A stretch of 64,000 nucleotides of DNA from Arthrobacter alpinus (GTDB lineage Bacteria > Actinomycetota > Actinomycetes > Actinomycetales > Micrococcaceae), in contig NZ_FNTV01000001.1 in assembly GCF_900105965.1 (NCBI RefSeq), forward strand, positions 2,480,001 through 2,544,000, written 5' to 3'. The notes under the pieces were generated by a model that saw only the letters and a program-made list of their open reading frames with translations, was not told where the DNA came from and did no database searches. Positions 54,699 through 63,597 of this stretch are shown in pieces. Each line of letters starts with the position of its first letter. The stretch's first letter is position 1. The position numbers and the translations under genes were made by a program.

Positions 54699-56129
54699 AT
54701 GAGTGTGGTGTCCCGAAGCGTGGGCAACGCCTTCCGCAACAAAATCCGGACCGTTGCCGTGGTGGTCATTTTGGCTGTCGCAATTGGTCTGGCCCTGTCC
54801 ATGCTCGTTGCCAATCAGGCTGTTGCCAGCAAGGTTGATTCGCTGAAAGCGTCAGTCGGAAACAGCCTCACAGTCAATCCGGCAGGATCCCGAGGCGGCT
54901 TGGGCGGCGGTGAACCATTGACCTCAACAGATCTTGGCAAGGCCGCCGCCGTGGAGCATGTGAGCGAAGTGACCGGCTCGCTGAGCGTACGGTTGAGCAA
55001 TGCTGCCGCGGCAACAAGTACCGCCACCAATGCTCCTCAGGGTGGCCGTGGTGGAGGCTTTGGCGCCAGCGGCACCACCAGCCTGGAATCGGCCGTGGAG
55101 CCGGGTTCTTTGGGCCAACGCAACAACGGCACTGGCAGCGGCAGCGGCGACGGTACGGCCGCGGCTCCCCCGTCCTTCAGCATTCCCGTCCAGGCCACGG
55201 GCGTTTCCGCCTCCACAACAGCCACCGGCTCGGCCATCAACATCACCAGCGGCACCCAGCTCACCGACTTTGACGCGGCCTCCACACAGGCCTTGGTGGG
55301 TACAACGCTTGCCACCAAAAACAGCTTGACAGTGGGTTCAACTTTCACCGTGCAGGACCGGACCATGAAGGTCACGGGCATCTTCGACGCCGGCACGGAG
55401 TTCGACAACAACGCCATCTACCTGCCACTGGCGGCAACACAAACCCTGACCGATCAGGCCGATCAGCTGAGCAGCTTCACAGTCACCGTGGACAGCATTG
55501 AGAATATGGCGTCCACACAAGCAGCACTGACTGCCGCGCTGGGTGCTGACAAGGTTGATGTCACCTCGGGCTCCGCCAACCTGGACTCGGCCATCACCTC
55601 TCTGGGCAGTGTGCAGAACATTTCACTCATTGCCTTCATCGCGTCGCTCGTGACGGCTGGGCTGATCGTGCTGCTGATCATGATCATGGTGGTGCGGGAA
55701 CGGCGCCGTGAAATTGGCGTACTCAAGGCCATCGGCGCCTCCAACCGCACCATTGGAGCGCAGTTCGTGATCGAGGCCCTGGTTCTTGTTGTCATGGGGT
55801 CCATGGTGGGCGCCGTGGTGGCATCGTTTGCCAGCAACCCGATTGTCAATGCGCTGGTTGCCGGAAACACGGGCACCAGCACCGCCACGGCAGGCGCAGC
55901 CGGGGCGGGTCCAGGAAGCGGCGGCTTCGGTGGCGGCGAAGGGTTCACCCGCACCCGCGGCGCCTTTGCGGGTGCAGAACAGCTCATCGGCACTGTCAGC
56001 ACGTCCCTAGGTTGGCAAACTCTGCTGTTTGGCGTGGCCGGCATCCTGCTGATTGCGGCACTGGGAGCCCTCATTCCTGCCTTGCTGACAGCCAAGGTGC
56101 GTCCCATTGAAGTTCTGCGAGGAGAGTAA
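54699..56129 (+). CDS. MacB/FtsX-type ABC transporter permease
   Basis: A 476-residue permease. Helix 1 (about 17-40) is followed by a large extracellular domain (about 45-310), then three C-terminal helices with the FtsX signature RRREIGVLKAIGASNRTI. The extracellular part and the loop between helices 3 and 4 contain unusual Gly/Ala-rich stretches (GGRGGGFGASG; GAGPGSGGFGGGEG). The ATG at 54699 has GGGAG before it; the longer frame lacks this. Works with the ATPase three bases downstream. Substrate unknown; relatives act in drug, lipoprotein or peptide handling. Confidence 0.88.
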   Translation: MSVVSRSVGNAFRNKIRTVAVVVILAVAIGLALSMLVANQAVASKVDSLKASVGNSLTVNPAGSRGGLGGGEPLTSTDLGKAAAVEHVSEVTGSLSVRLSNAAAATSTATNAPQGGRGGGFGASGTTSLESAVEPGSLGQRNNGTGSGSGDGTAAAPPSFSIPVQATGVSASTTATGSAINITSGTQLTDFDAASTQALVGTTLATKNSLTVGSTFTVQDRTMKVTGIFDAGTEFDNNAIYLPLAATQTLTDQADQLSSFTVTVDSIENMASTQAALTAALGADKVDVTSGSANLDSAITSLGSVQNISLIAFIASLVTAGLIVLLIMIMVVRERRREIGVLKAIGASNRTIGAQFVIEALVLVVMGSMVGAVVASFASNPIVNALVAGNTGTSTATAGAAGAGPGSGGFGGGEGFTRTRGAFAGAEQLIGTVSTSLGWQTLLFGVAGILLIAALGALIPALLTAKVRPIEVLRGE

Positions 56130-56132
56130 GCG

Positions 56133-56816
56133 ATGTTAACAGTCACAGATGTGGTCAAGTCCTTCAATTCGGGCGAGCGCACCATCAAGCCCGTCAATGG
56201 GGTCTCCTTCAGCCTGGAGCAGGGAAGTTTTGCCGCCATCCTAGGAAAGAGCGGCAGCGGCAAGAGCACCCTGCTCTCCCTGCTGGGTGCCTTGGACAAG
56301 GCAACCTCAGGGGATGTCGTGGTGGACGGCGTGAACATTTCCACCCTCCCGGATGGAAAGTTGACCGCGTACAGGCGCGACGACATTGGTTTTGTGTTTC
56401 AGGCTTACCACCTCATCCCCAACCTGTCCGCCAAGGAAAACGTCATGCTGCCCATGGAGTTTGCCGGGGTATCCCACGCAGAACGGGGCCAACGGGCGGC
56501 CGAGCTACTCAACCAGGTGGGACTGACGGAGGAGATGCACTCCCGGAAGGCCAATAAGCTTTCCGGTGGCATGCAGCAGCGCGTGGCCATTGCCCGCGCC
56601 CTGGCCAACAAGCCCAAACTGATCCTGGCCGACGAGCCCACGGGCAATCTGGACGACGAAACGGGTGAGGTGATCATCGCACTGCTGAGAAAGCTGGCGC
56701 ATGAGAAGAGGACCACCATTCTGGTGGTCACCCATGACCAGGCGCTGGCTGCCCAGACGGACAGGAAGTTCCGGCTGGCCCGCGGCAAGATCACCGAAGA
56801 CAGCAAGAGGCCTTAA
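56133..56816 (+). CDS. MacB/LolD-type ABC transporter ATPase
   Basis: A 227-residue ATPase paired with the permease. Walker A is GKSGSGKST, the Q-loop region FVFQAYHLIPNLSAKENV, signature LSGGMQQRVAIARAL, Walker B LILADEPTGNLDD, H-loop VTHD; the LSGG(M/Q)QQRVAIARA...ADEPTGNLD pattern is diagnostic of the MacB/LolD/FtsE group. GGAGAG in the permease end serves as ribosome site. A palindromic repeat follows the stop. Confidence 0.93.
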   Translation: MLTVTDVVKSFNSGERTIKPVNGVSFSLEQGSFAAILGKSGSGKSTLLSLLGALDKATSGDVVVDGVNISTLPDGKLTAYRRDDIGFVFQAYHLIPNLSAKENVMLPMEFAGVSHAERGQRAAELLNQVGLTEEMHSRKANKLSGGMQQRVAIARALANKPKLILADEPTGNLDDETGEVIIALLRKLAHEKRTTILVVTHDQALAAQTDRKFRLARGKITEDSKRP

Positions 56817-56818
56817 AC

Positions 56819-56889
56819 ATCCATGACGCAGTTGTTGCACGGATTTTGCCCAGATAAGGGCCTTCCCGTGCAACAACTGCGCCATGGAT
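56819..56889. repeat. Palindromic intergenic repeat, copy 2
   Basis: Arms 56819-56842 and 56866-56889 pair over 24 positions with one mismatch; the inner 16 bp (CGCAGTTGTTGCACGG) are perfect. The left arm is nearly identical to that of the copy at 22331-22394. It also fits a terminator between the convergent ABC and MFS genes. Confidence 0.75.
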
Positions 56890-56925
56890 CTGAGGTTCTA
56901 GCTGCGTCCGCGCGGCGGCGGTTCC

Positions 56926-58563
56926 CTACTTGCGCGGCGCAGGAGCTTCCGCAGCGGACTCTTCTGAAGCAACGGCGTCGTATTGCACTGCCGCCTCAAA
57001 CTCAGCCATCCCCTCGGGGCTGACGTCCAGAATAATCTCGCGGTCGGCCTTGGTTTCCAGGGGCACTTCCTTCACGAAGCACAGCACAATTGCTGCCAGA
57101 ACGGCCAGCGGCACCATCCACAGGAAGACGGGGATCAAAGCCTCGTTGTAGGACTCAATAACCAGCGCCTTGATGGGCGGCGGCAGGCTGTTGACCAGGT
57201 GCGGGGTGAACGAGTTGGCCCCGCCACCGCCCGTACCACCCGGGAGCTTCTCGGATACCAGTTCATGCAGCCGGGTGGCGAAAACCGAGCCAACCACGGC
57301 TGAGCCCAGCGTGGCGCCCACCTGGCGGAAGTAGTTCTGCCCGGCCGTTGCCGTTCCCACAAACTTCAGCGGGAACGAGTTCTGCGCCACCAAGGTCAGG
57401 ATCTGCATGCTGGCACCCAGGCCAACACCCATGACACCCAGGTAGATGCAGATGACGTAGATGGGAGTGCCCACGGAGATGGTGGCCATCAACATCAGCG
57501 CCACTGCCAGAATCAGCGAACCAACAATGGGCGACACCTTGTACCGGCCGGTGCTGGAGACGCGGCGACCGACAACCACCGAGACAACCAGGAGGCAGGC
57601 CATCATGGGGATCATCAACAGCCCGGCCTCGGTGGCCGAGTAGCCGGTGGCCATCTGCAGGTAGGTGGGCATGTAGCCGATGGCACCAAACATGGCGATG
57701 CCCGTGAGCAGCCCGGCAATGGTGGTCAGGTTGAAGTTGCGGTTCTTGAACAGGCTCATGGGCATGACGGGTTCGGAGACGCGCAGTTCCACCACTACAA
57801 AGAGCACTGCCGTGACAACTGCCGCGATGGCCAGGCCAATGATTTCAGGTGAATTCCAGTCGTACTGCGATCCGCCCCAGGTGCCCACAAGCACAATCGC
57901 CGTGGTGGCGAGGGCAATGAGCATCATGCCCAGGTAGTCGATCTTCGGGCGGGTGGCGTGCACCTTGCGCGGCACATGCAGCAGGAAGACGGTGGCAAGG
58001 ATGGCCAGCACGGCCAGCGGAACGTTCATCCAGAATGTCCAGCGCCAGCCGGGACCCTCCGTGAGCCCGCCACCAATGAGTGGTCCGGCCACCGAGGAGA
58101 ACGCGAAAACGCCGCCCATGATGCCCATGTATTTGCCGCGTTCGCGGGCTGGGACAACGTCGGCAATGGTGGCCTGCGAGAGGATCATCAAGCCGCCACC
58201 ACCGAGGCCCTGAACCACGCGGGCCACGATCAAGGTGTTCATGTCCGGCGCCAGTGCACCAATCACCGAGCCCACCATGAAAATGGAGATCGCAAACAGC
58301 AGCATGGGCTTGCGGCCCAGCAGGTCACCCAATTTGCCGTAGACCGGCATCATGACGGTGGAGGCCAGGATAAAGGCTGTGATGATCCACGCCATGTGTT
58401 CGACGCCGGACAGCTCACCAACAATGGTGGGCAGCGCACTGGAGAGCACTGTCTGGTTCAGTGAGGCCAACAGCATGGTGACCATCAGACCTACGAACAA
58501 CAGTACGATGCTGCGCTTATTGCCGGTGTCGCCCGGCGTTTCAACTATGGGTTGTGTGCTCAT
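56926..58563 (-). CDS. DHA2-family (EmrB/QacA) MFS drug-efflux transporter
   Basis: A 545-residue, fourteen-helix major facilitator protein. DHA2 features: LLASLNQTVLSSALPTIVGEL in helix 1, YGKLGDLLGRKPMLL in the motif A loop, RVVQGLGGGGLMILSQA in helix 4, and GPLIGGGL in the motif C region. It starts inside the TetR stop (ATGA overlap), so it is translated from the TetR message and repressed by it. Exported drug unknown. Confidence 0.93.
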   Translation of the reverse strand: MSTQPIVETPGDTGNKRSIVLLFVGLMVTMLLASLNQTVLSSALPTIVGELSGVEHMAWIITAFILASTVMMPVYGKLGDLLGRKPMLLFAISIFMVGSVIGALAPDMNTLIVARVVQGLGGGGLMILSQATIADVVPARERGKYMGIMGGVFAFSSVAGPLIGGGLTEGPGWRWTFWMNVPLAVLAILATVFLLHVPRKVHATRPKIDYLGMMLIALATTAIVLVGTWGGSQYDWNSPEIIGLAIAAVVTAVLFVVVELRVSEPVMPMSLFKNRNFNLTTIAGLLTGIAMFGAIGYMPTYLQMATGYSATEAGLLMIPMMACLLVVSVVVGRRVSSTGRYKVSPIVGSLILAVALMLMATISVGTPIYVICIYLGVMGVGLGASMQILTLVAQNSFPLKFVGTATAGQNYFRQVGATLGSAVVGSVFATRLHELVSEKLPGGTGGGGANSFTPHLVNSLPPPIKALVIESYNEALIPVFLWMVPLAVLAAIVLCFVKEVPLETKADREIILDVSPEGMAEFEAAVQYDAVASEESAAEAPAPRK

Positions 58564-59189
58564 AGGGTTGCTTTGATTGCCTCTCGAAAAATTTCAATGG
58601 ATTCATCCACGACTTTGGTGTCACCGGCAGAAACAGAACCGGGATCGCGGGAAAAGGCGAAGCGCATGGCTGTGCTGGCCATCATCAGTAGGGCACGGGC
58701 GCCATCACGACCTCCTGGCAGTCCGGCCTGCTCAAACTCGGGGTCAGACTCGTCATAGCGGTCCACAAGGATCGACTCGACCAGCCGCTCGGACGCGGAA
58801 ACGTACTCGATGACATTGCGCGCCAGCTCCGGATACTTGCCCCGCAATTCCTTGCGTCGCTCGGTTTGTGATGCTTCCGGGAACATGGAACGGACCACGG
58901 TGACAATGAGTCGAACGGTCCGGCTGAAAAGGTCCTCGTCGCCATCGAGCCGGAACCTGGCCACCGCCTCATCCGAAAGGGTTGGCGGCTGAGTGCCCAT
59001 GATGGCGTCTTCCTTCGTGGCGAAGTAATTGAAGAACGTCCGCTTGGAAATCCCCGCGGCATCGGCAATGGCCTCGACAGTTGCCTTGGTCAGGCCCTCT
59101 TCAAGGGCCAGGCCCGAGGCCTTGTCATGAATCAACGCCCAGGTGTCCAGACGATTCCGCTCACGGAGCGGCACAGCTGTTTTTTGCAT
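58560..59189 (-). CDS. TetR-family transcriptional repressor
   Basis: A 209-residue TetR protein. The DNA-binding region reads LTKATVEAIADAAGISKRTFFNYFATKEDAI; the rest is the helical ligand-binding domain. First gene of a two-gene operon with the DHA2 efflux pump. A perfect 24-bp palindrome in its own promoter is the likely operator, giving simple autoregulated, drug-inducible control. Confidence 0.92.
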   Translation of the reverse strand: MQKTAVPLRERNRLDTWALIHDKASGLALEEGLTKATVEAIADAAGISKRTFFNYFATKEDAIMGTQPPTLSDEAVARFRLDGDEDLFSRTVRLIVTVVRSMFPEASQTERRKELRGKYPELARNVIEYVSASERLVESILVDRYDESDPEFEQAGLPGGRDGARALLMMASTAMRFAFSRDPGSVSAGDTKVVDESIEIFREAIKATL

Positions 59190-59212
59190 AACTACAGTTT
59201 ATGCACTCAAGC

Positions 59213-59236
59213 AAACTTTGCACAAGTGCAAAGTTT
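59213..59236. promoter_or_regulatory. TetR operator palindrome
   Basis: AAACTTTGCAC-AA-GTGCAAAGTTT is a perfect inverted repeat beginning 24 bases upstream of the tetR ATG. On the minus strand TTGTGC within it and TAAACT 18 bases later form a plausible promoter, so a bound dimer would cover the -35. Confidence 0.8.
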
Positions 59237-59339
59237 ATAGTGATGCATGTTTTGCGTCACGCAGGTCGGCGGGTCGCGGCACCCTGAACTGCACGCATCG
59301 GCCCCTGACGCCAAAGGATCCCGAGATAGTTGACGTCGA

Positions 59340-59390
59340 ATGGGAGTCCCATACCCACTCCATGGCAATTAGGTTCCCACCCCATGGGAA
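59340..59390. promoter_or_regulatory. Candidate IclR operators
   Basis: Two related palindromes, ATGGGA-G-TCCCAT (59340-59352) and TTCCCA-N5-TGGGAA (59374-59390), lie just upstream of the iclR-type gene. They share the TGGGA/TCCCA half-site, and fit the 13-17 bp imperfect palindromes bound by IclR proteins. Confidence 0.5.
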
Positions 59391-59433
59391 TTAGTCCTTT
59401 TCGTCTGTGATTGGAGACACTAATGTCGCTTGC

Positions 59434-60234
59434 ATGGTTGAAACAGAACAGGACAGCGGCAGGGGCGACGAGATTGCACAGCCCCGGCAAAATTCCGTAC
59501 TCAAGCCGCCTGGCGGATTAGGGCGAGCACTGGAAATTCTGCTGCAGTTCGCCTCGTCCCAGGTGCTGACTGCGGCGCAGCTGTCCTCACGGACGGGCAT
59601 CCCGGTCAGTGCCGTGTATCGGCACCTGTCTGCACTGACCCAGTCCGGTCTGGTGACTGCTGCCAACAACCGCGGACAATTCTCCGCAGGCCCGGCCACG
59701 CTGCGTCTAGCTGCGAACTACCGGCAGGAATCAATTGTCACCAGCCATATCAGCACTAAGTTGCGTCAGCTGTCCGACGAAACTCAGGAACTCGCTGCCT
59801 ACCTGGTAGTCAGCGGCAACAAGGCCTTGTGCGTCGAAGCCTTCGAAGGGCCACAAATGCTGCGGTGCAGCTACTCCGCGGGCCGGGCTCAACCGCTATA
59901 TCGCGGAGCAAGTGCCCTCTCCTTGCTGGCCAATCTGCCAGCCACCGAACAAACCGAGGCCATGTCCGCACTGACGCTGGATGGAAAGGATTACGAGGAG
60001 CTGCGCCGTGACCTGGAGATCACTGCAGCCCGCGGCTTTGCCATAAGCCAAGGTGCCGTGGACCCAGGAGTGTGGGGCGTCAGCTTTCCCATCTTCGACG
60101 GCAGCGGCCGACTTACCGGAACGCTCAGCACCATGGCCCCGTCAGTCCGAGCTATCCGGAGCGAGAAACGCCTTATCTCCGCCACTCGTGCGGCCGCCAT
60201 CATCCTCAACTCAGCAGAAAATGGAACGTCATGA
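59434..60234 (+). CDS. IclR-family transcriptional regulator
   Basis: A 266-residue regulator. The winged helix near residue 35 reads GRALEILLQFASSQVLTAAQLSSRTGIPVSAVYRHLSALTQSGLV; the IclR effector domain follows, with GVWGVSFPIFDGSGRLTGTLS near the end. I use the ATG at 59434; a GTG at 59407 would add nine residues, and neither has a clear ribosome site. It overlaps hutG by four bases, so it is the first gene of the hutG-transport operon and probably its regulator. Confidence 0.88.
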   Translation: MVETEQDSGRGDEIAQPRQNSVLKPPGGLGRALEILLQFASSQVLTAAQLSSRTGIPVSAVYRHLSALTQSGLVTAANNRGQFSAGPATLRLAANYRQESIVTSHISTKLRQLSDETQELAAYLVVSGNKALCVEAFEGPQMLRCSYSAGRAQPLYRGASALSLLANLPATEQTEAMSALTLDGKDYEELRRDLEITAARGFAISQGAVDPGVWGVSFPIFDGSGRLTGTLSTMAPSVRAIRSEKRLISATRAAAIILNSAENGTS

Positions 60235-61283
60235 CCCCCGATCTCTCCCCCACCCGTTGGGCAGGCCGCGACGACGGCCCCGGCCCCGAGCACCGAAGGT
60301 GGCATCACGCCGTCAACGATTCACTGGCCACCGCGGCAAAAACAGCGCCAGGACAGAAAGCGGCGCACGCGCCATCCTCCGCCACCTCCCGAGGTATCGC
60401 CCTGATGGGCTTCCGCAGCGACGAGGGCGTGCGCCGCAACAGGGGGCGCACCGGCGCCGCAGAAGCCCCCGCAGCCATTCGCGCCGCACTGACCTCCCTG
60501 TCAGCGCCGAAAGCTTTGGTGGTCCGTGACCTCGGCGACGTCACTGTTGTCGGCGATGAATTAGAGGAGGGTCAGGAACGGCTCGGCCGTGAAATTTCCG
60601 ATGCCCTGCAGGCCGGCAACTTGCCTGTCGTGCTCGGCGGAGGACACGAGACCGCGTTCGGCAGCTATCTAGGTCTGGCTGCTTCCGGAGCCTTGGCTGG
60701 CCAGCGCCTGGGCATCATCAACCTCGACGCCCACTTCGACCTACGCGCCGATTCCATCCCTTCCTCCGGCACACCGTTCCGGCAGATCGCCGAACTCGAG
60801 GCCGCCGCCGGCCGCCCCTTCACGTACCGCGTGGTGGGCATCAGTGAAGCCAACAACACCCTGGACTTGTTTCAGACCGCGGCAAGGCTTGGTGTAGAGC
60901 ATCTCCTTGACGAGGACTGCAGCGCATCGGCACTGCCCGCCGTCAAGGATTTTGTGGACCGGTTCCTGGACGGGGTCGACGCCGTCTACCTCACCATCGA
61001 CTTGGATGTCCTCCCAGCGCATACAGCTCCCGGGGTCAGTGCCCCCGCCGCACTCGGGGTGCCCATGGAAGTCATCTTGGCAGTCTGCCGTCAGCTGTCC
61101 GCATCTTCAAAGTTGGTGCACGTTGACGTCGTGGAACTGAATCCACGCTTTGACATCGACAATCGAACTGCCCGCGCAGCAGCCCGTCTGGTGCACGCCA
61201 TCGCCTCTGAATACACGGCACTCCCGCGGGAGACGCCAGCCGACCCGGCATCACTCCTCAAATTAGGAATCGAGCTCCCGTGA
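60231..61283 (+). CDS. hutG: Formimidoylglutamase
   Basis: A 350-residue ureohydrolase of the arginase superfamily. Manganese ligands appear in LGGGHETAFG, NLDAHFDLR and TIDLDVLPAHTAPGVSAPA; the NLDAHFDLR...GTPFRQ combination is characteristic of formimidoylglutamase, the last hydrolytic step of histidine degradation giving glutamate and formamide. The start overlaps the regulator's stop (ATGA) and its stop overlaps the transporter start. The other hut genes are not in the window. Agmatinase or another guanidino hydrolase is the alternative. Confidence 0.87.
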   Translation: MTPDLSPTRWAGRDDGPGPEHRRWHHAVNDSLATAAKTAPGQKAAHAPSSATSRGIALMGFRSDEGVRRNRGRTGAAEAPAAIRAALTSLSAPKALVVRDLGDVTVVGDELEEGQERLGREISDALQAGNLPVVLGGGHETAFGSYLGLAASGALAGQRLGIINLDAHFDLRADSIPSSGTPFRQIAELEAAAGRPFTYRVVGISEANNTLDLFQTAARLGVEHLLDEDCSASALPAVKDFVDRFLDGVDAVYLTIDLDVLPAHTAPGVSAPAALGVPMEVILAVCRQLSASSKLVHVDVVELNPRFDIDNRTARAAARLVHAIASEYTALPRETPADPASLLKLGIELP

Positions 61284-62803
61284 AACAACTCTTCACCCGA
61301 CACCGCTTTTGGGCGGTCCTGCTGGCCGCACTGATCGGCCTCACAGGCGTGGCCGCCTCGGCAGCAACCGCCGCACCGACCACCGACCCGTCTGCGCCCG
61401 GCGCACCGGCAACCTCCGCCAAGCTCAACGATCTCCAATCCGGGAAACTTTCGTTGCGAGTGGGCACCGATGCCACTTTCCCGCCGTTTGAATTCACCGA
61501 TGCCAACGGCGACAAGATGGGCTTCGACATTGACTTGGTCCGGGCCCTGGCCAAGGAAGCCGGCATCAAGAACGTCGAGTTCATCCAAATGCCGTTTGGC
61601 AACATCGTCCCGGCGCTCCAGGCCAACCAGGTCGACGTCGGTGCTTCCGCCATCTACATCAGCGACGAGCGGGCCAAGGCCATTGACTTCTCCGGCGTCT
61701 ACTACCCCGGTGGGCTGGCCGTCTTCGTGGCGGAGGACAACACCACTGTGACGTCCCTGGCCGATCTTGCCGGCAAGAAGATCGCTGTGCAGGTGGGCAC
61801 CAAGTCCGTGGAGTGGCTGGAGCAGAACCAGCCCAAGGCGCAGCTGGTCCAGGTCCAGACCAACGACCAAATGTTCTCTTCCGTGAAGCTGGGCCAGGCA
61901 GATGCAGTGGTCACCGGCCAGCCGGGCGGGCGCTACTTCATTCACCAGCAGGGCGGCCTGAAGCAGGTGGGCGAAAGACTCACCAATGAGAACTACGGCT
62001 ACGCCTTCCAAAAGCAGGATCCTGCCATCAGGGATGCCTTCAATGTTGCACTCACCTCACTGAAGTCCAATGGCGGCTATGACAAGCTCACCGCAAAGTG
62101 GTTCGGCGACGAATCCACTGCCGCAACCGGCCCGGCCAAGGCCCACGGCCTGATCAACATCTCCTCCATCACCAACTCCGCCGGCCCTCTGTGGAACGGT
62201 TTTGTCACCACCATGCAGATCATCGGTATGTCCTTGGTGTTGAGCCTGGCTTTCGGCATGCTGGGCGGGTTCGCCAAGCTCTCCAAGGTCACCCCGATTC
62301 GCTGGCTGGGCACCGCTTACGTTTCGGTCATCCGCGGCACGCCGTTCATCGTCCAGTTGTTCCTGATCTATTTTGGCCTGCCGCAGCTGGGCCTGCAGCT
62401 CTCACCCATGGTGGCAGGTGTGTTTGCACTGGGCCTGTACAGCGGCTCCTACGTCACCGAGATTGTGCGCGGCGCCATCCAATCCGTGGACAAGGGCCAG
62501 ATGGAGGCCGCCCGCTCCTGCGGCATGAGCTCCGGCGCCGCACTGCGGCACATCATCATTCCGCAGGCATTCCTGCGCATGCTCCCGCCGCTCGGCAACG
62601 AGTTTGTCTCCCTGACCAAGAACTCCGCGCTGGTGTCCTTTGTGACCATCAGTGAACTGTTCCTGGTGGGCCAGACCATCATCTCGCGCACCTTCGACGC
62701 CCTGACCGTGTACATTTTCATCGGCCTGGTCTACTACGTCCTCACCAACGTCATTGGCTTCATCGCCAACACCCTGGAAAAGAAACTGGCGGTTTACATC
62801 TAA
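61280..62803 (+). CDS. Amino-acid ABC transporter, fused binding protein and permease
   Basis: A 507-residue fusion. A signal peptide (about 1-31) is followed by an SBP type-3 domain at about 55-275 ([39 protein letters not shown]), then, after a short linker, a five-helix HEQRO permease at about 300-507 with [20 protein letters not shown] and the EAA loop [24 protein letters not shown] start overlaps the hutG stop by four bases (GTGA). Linked to hutG, it most likely imports histidine or a related amino acid. Confidence 0.93.
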   Translation: MKQLFTRHRFWAVLLAALIGLTGVAASAATAAPTTDPSAPGAPATSAKLNDLQSGKLSLRVGTDATFPPFEFTDANGDKMGFDIDLVRALAKEAGIKNVEFIQMPFGNIVPALQANQVDVGASAIYISDERAKAIDFSGVYYPGGLAVFVAEDNTTVTSLADLAGKKIAVQVGTKSVEWLEQNQPKAQLVQVQTNDQMFSSVKLGQADAVVTGQPGGRYFIHQQGGLKQVGERLTNENYGYAFQKQDPAIRDAFNVALTSLKSNGGYDKLTAKWFGDESTAATGPAKAHGLINISSITNSAGPLWNGFVTTMQIIGMSLVLSLAFGMLGGFAKLSKVTPIRWLGTAYVSVIRGTPFIVQLFLIYFGLPQLGLQLSPMVAGVFALGLYSGSYVTEIVRGAIQSVDKGQMEAARSCGMSSGAALRHIIIPQAFLRMLPPLGNEFVSLTKNSALVSFVTISELFLVGQTIISRTFDALTVYIFIGLVYYVLTNVIGFIANTLEKKLAVYI

Positions 62804-63534
62804 TGGCACTCCTAACAACCCAGGCCATCACGAAGACCTTCGGCACCGTCCATGTCCTGAAGGGCATTGACTTCACCATCGAACCCGGCGAGGTGGTCGC
62901 CGTCATCGGCCCCAGTGGCGGCGGCAAGTCCACGTTCCTGCGCTGCCTGAACCTGCTGGAGACCCCCACCTCCGGGCATGTCCTCTTCGACGACGAGGAC
63001 CTGCTGGCCCCCAATGTGGACCTGGACCGGCTCCGTTCCCGCATGGGCATGGTGTTCCAGCAGTTCAACCTCTTCCACAACCTGACTGCCCTGCGCAACG
63101 TGATGCTCCCGCAGATGAATGTGCTGGGCAAGTCCAAGGCAGAGGCCGAGGCGCACGCCATGGAACTGCTGGAAAAGGTGGGCATGACCCACCGCGCCAA
63201 CGCCTACCCCAGCCAGCTTTCCGGTGGCCAGAAGCAGCGCATCGCCATTGCCCGCGCGGTGGCCATGAACCCCAAGCTGATGCTCTTCGATGAGCCCACC
63301 AGCGCCTTGGACCCCGAGGTGGTCAATGACGTCCTGGATGTCATGACGGACCTGGCAAAGCAGGGCATGACCATGATCGTGGTGACTCACGAGATGGGCT
63401 TTGCCCGCAAGGTGGCCGACCGTGTGGTCTTCGTGGACGGCGGAGTCATTGCCGCGGACATGCCTCCGGAGGAATTCTTCGCCGACGACAACGCCAACCC
63501 GCGTGTCCGGGATTTCCTGAACAAGGTTCTCTAG
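62803..63534 (+). CDS. Amino-acid ABC transporter, GlnQ-type ATPase
   Basis: A 243-residue ATPase for the preceding fused importer. Walker A is GPSGGGKST, the Q-loop [11 protein letters not shown], signature [15 protein letters not shown], Walker [15 protein letters not shown]-loop VTHE. It starts on the last base of the previous stop codon (TAATG), the tightest possible coupling. Last gene of the iclR-hutG-transport operon. Confidence 0.95.
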   Translation: MALLTTQAITKTFGTVHVLKGIDFTIEPGEVVAVIGPSGGGKSTFLRCLNLLETPTSGHVLFDDEDLLAPNVDLDRLRSRMGMVFQQFNLFHNLTALRNVMLPQMNVLGKSKAEAEAHAMELLEKVGMTHRANAYPSQLSGGQKQRIAIARAVAMNPKLMLFDEPTSALDPEVVNDVLDVMTDLAKQGMTMIVVTHEMGFARKVADRVVFVDGGVIAADMPPEEFFADDNANPRVRDFLNKVL

Positions 63535-63548
63535 GACGCCGCTTCGAT

Positions 63549-63579
63549 GGACGACGCCGGGTTCCCACCCGGCGCGTCC
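63549..63579. terminator. Hairpin after the hutG operon
   Basis: Arms GGACGACGCCGGGT (63549-63562) and ACCCGGCGCGTCC (63567-63579) pair over 13 bp with one bulged base and a TCCC loop, in the gap between convergent genes. No T-tract is evident. Confidence 0.65.
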
Positions 63580-63597
63580 GGCCCGCCTGCGCGGCGG

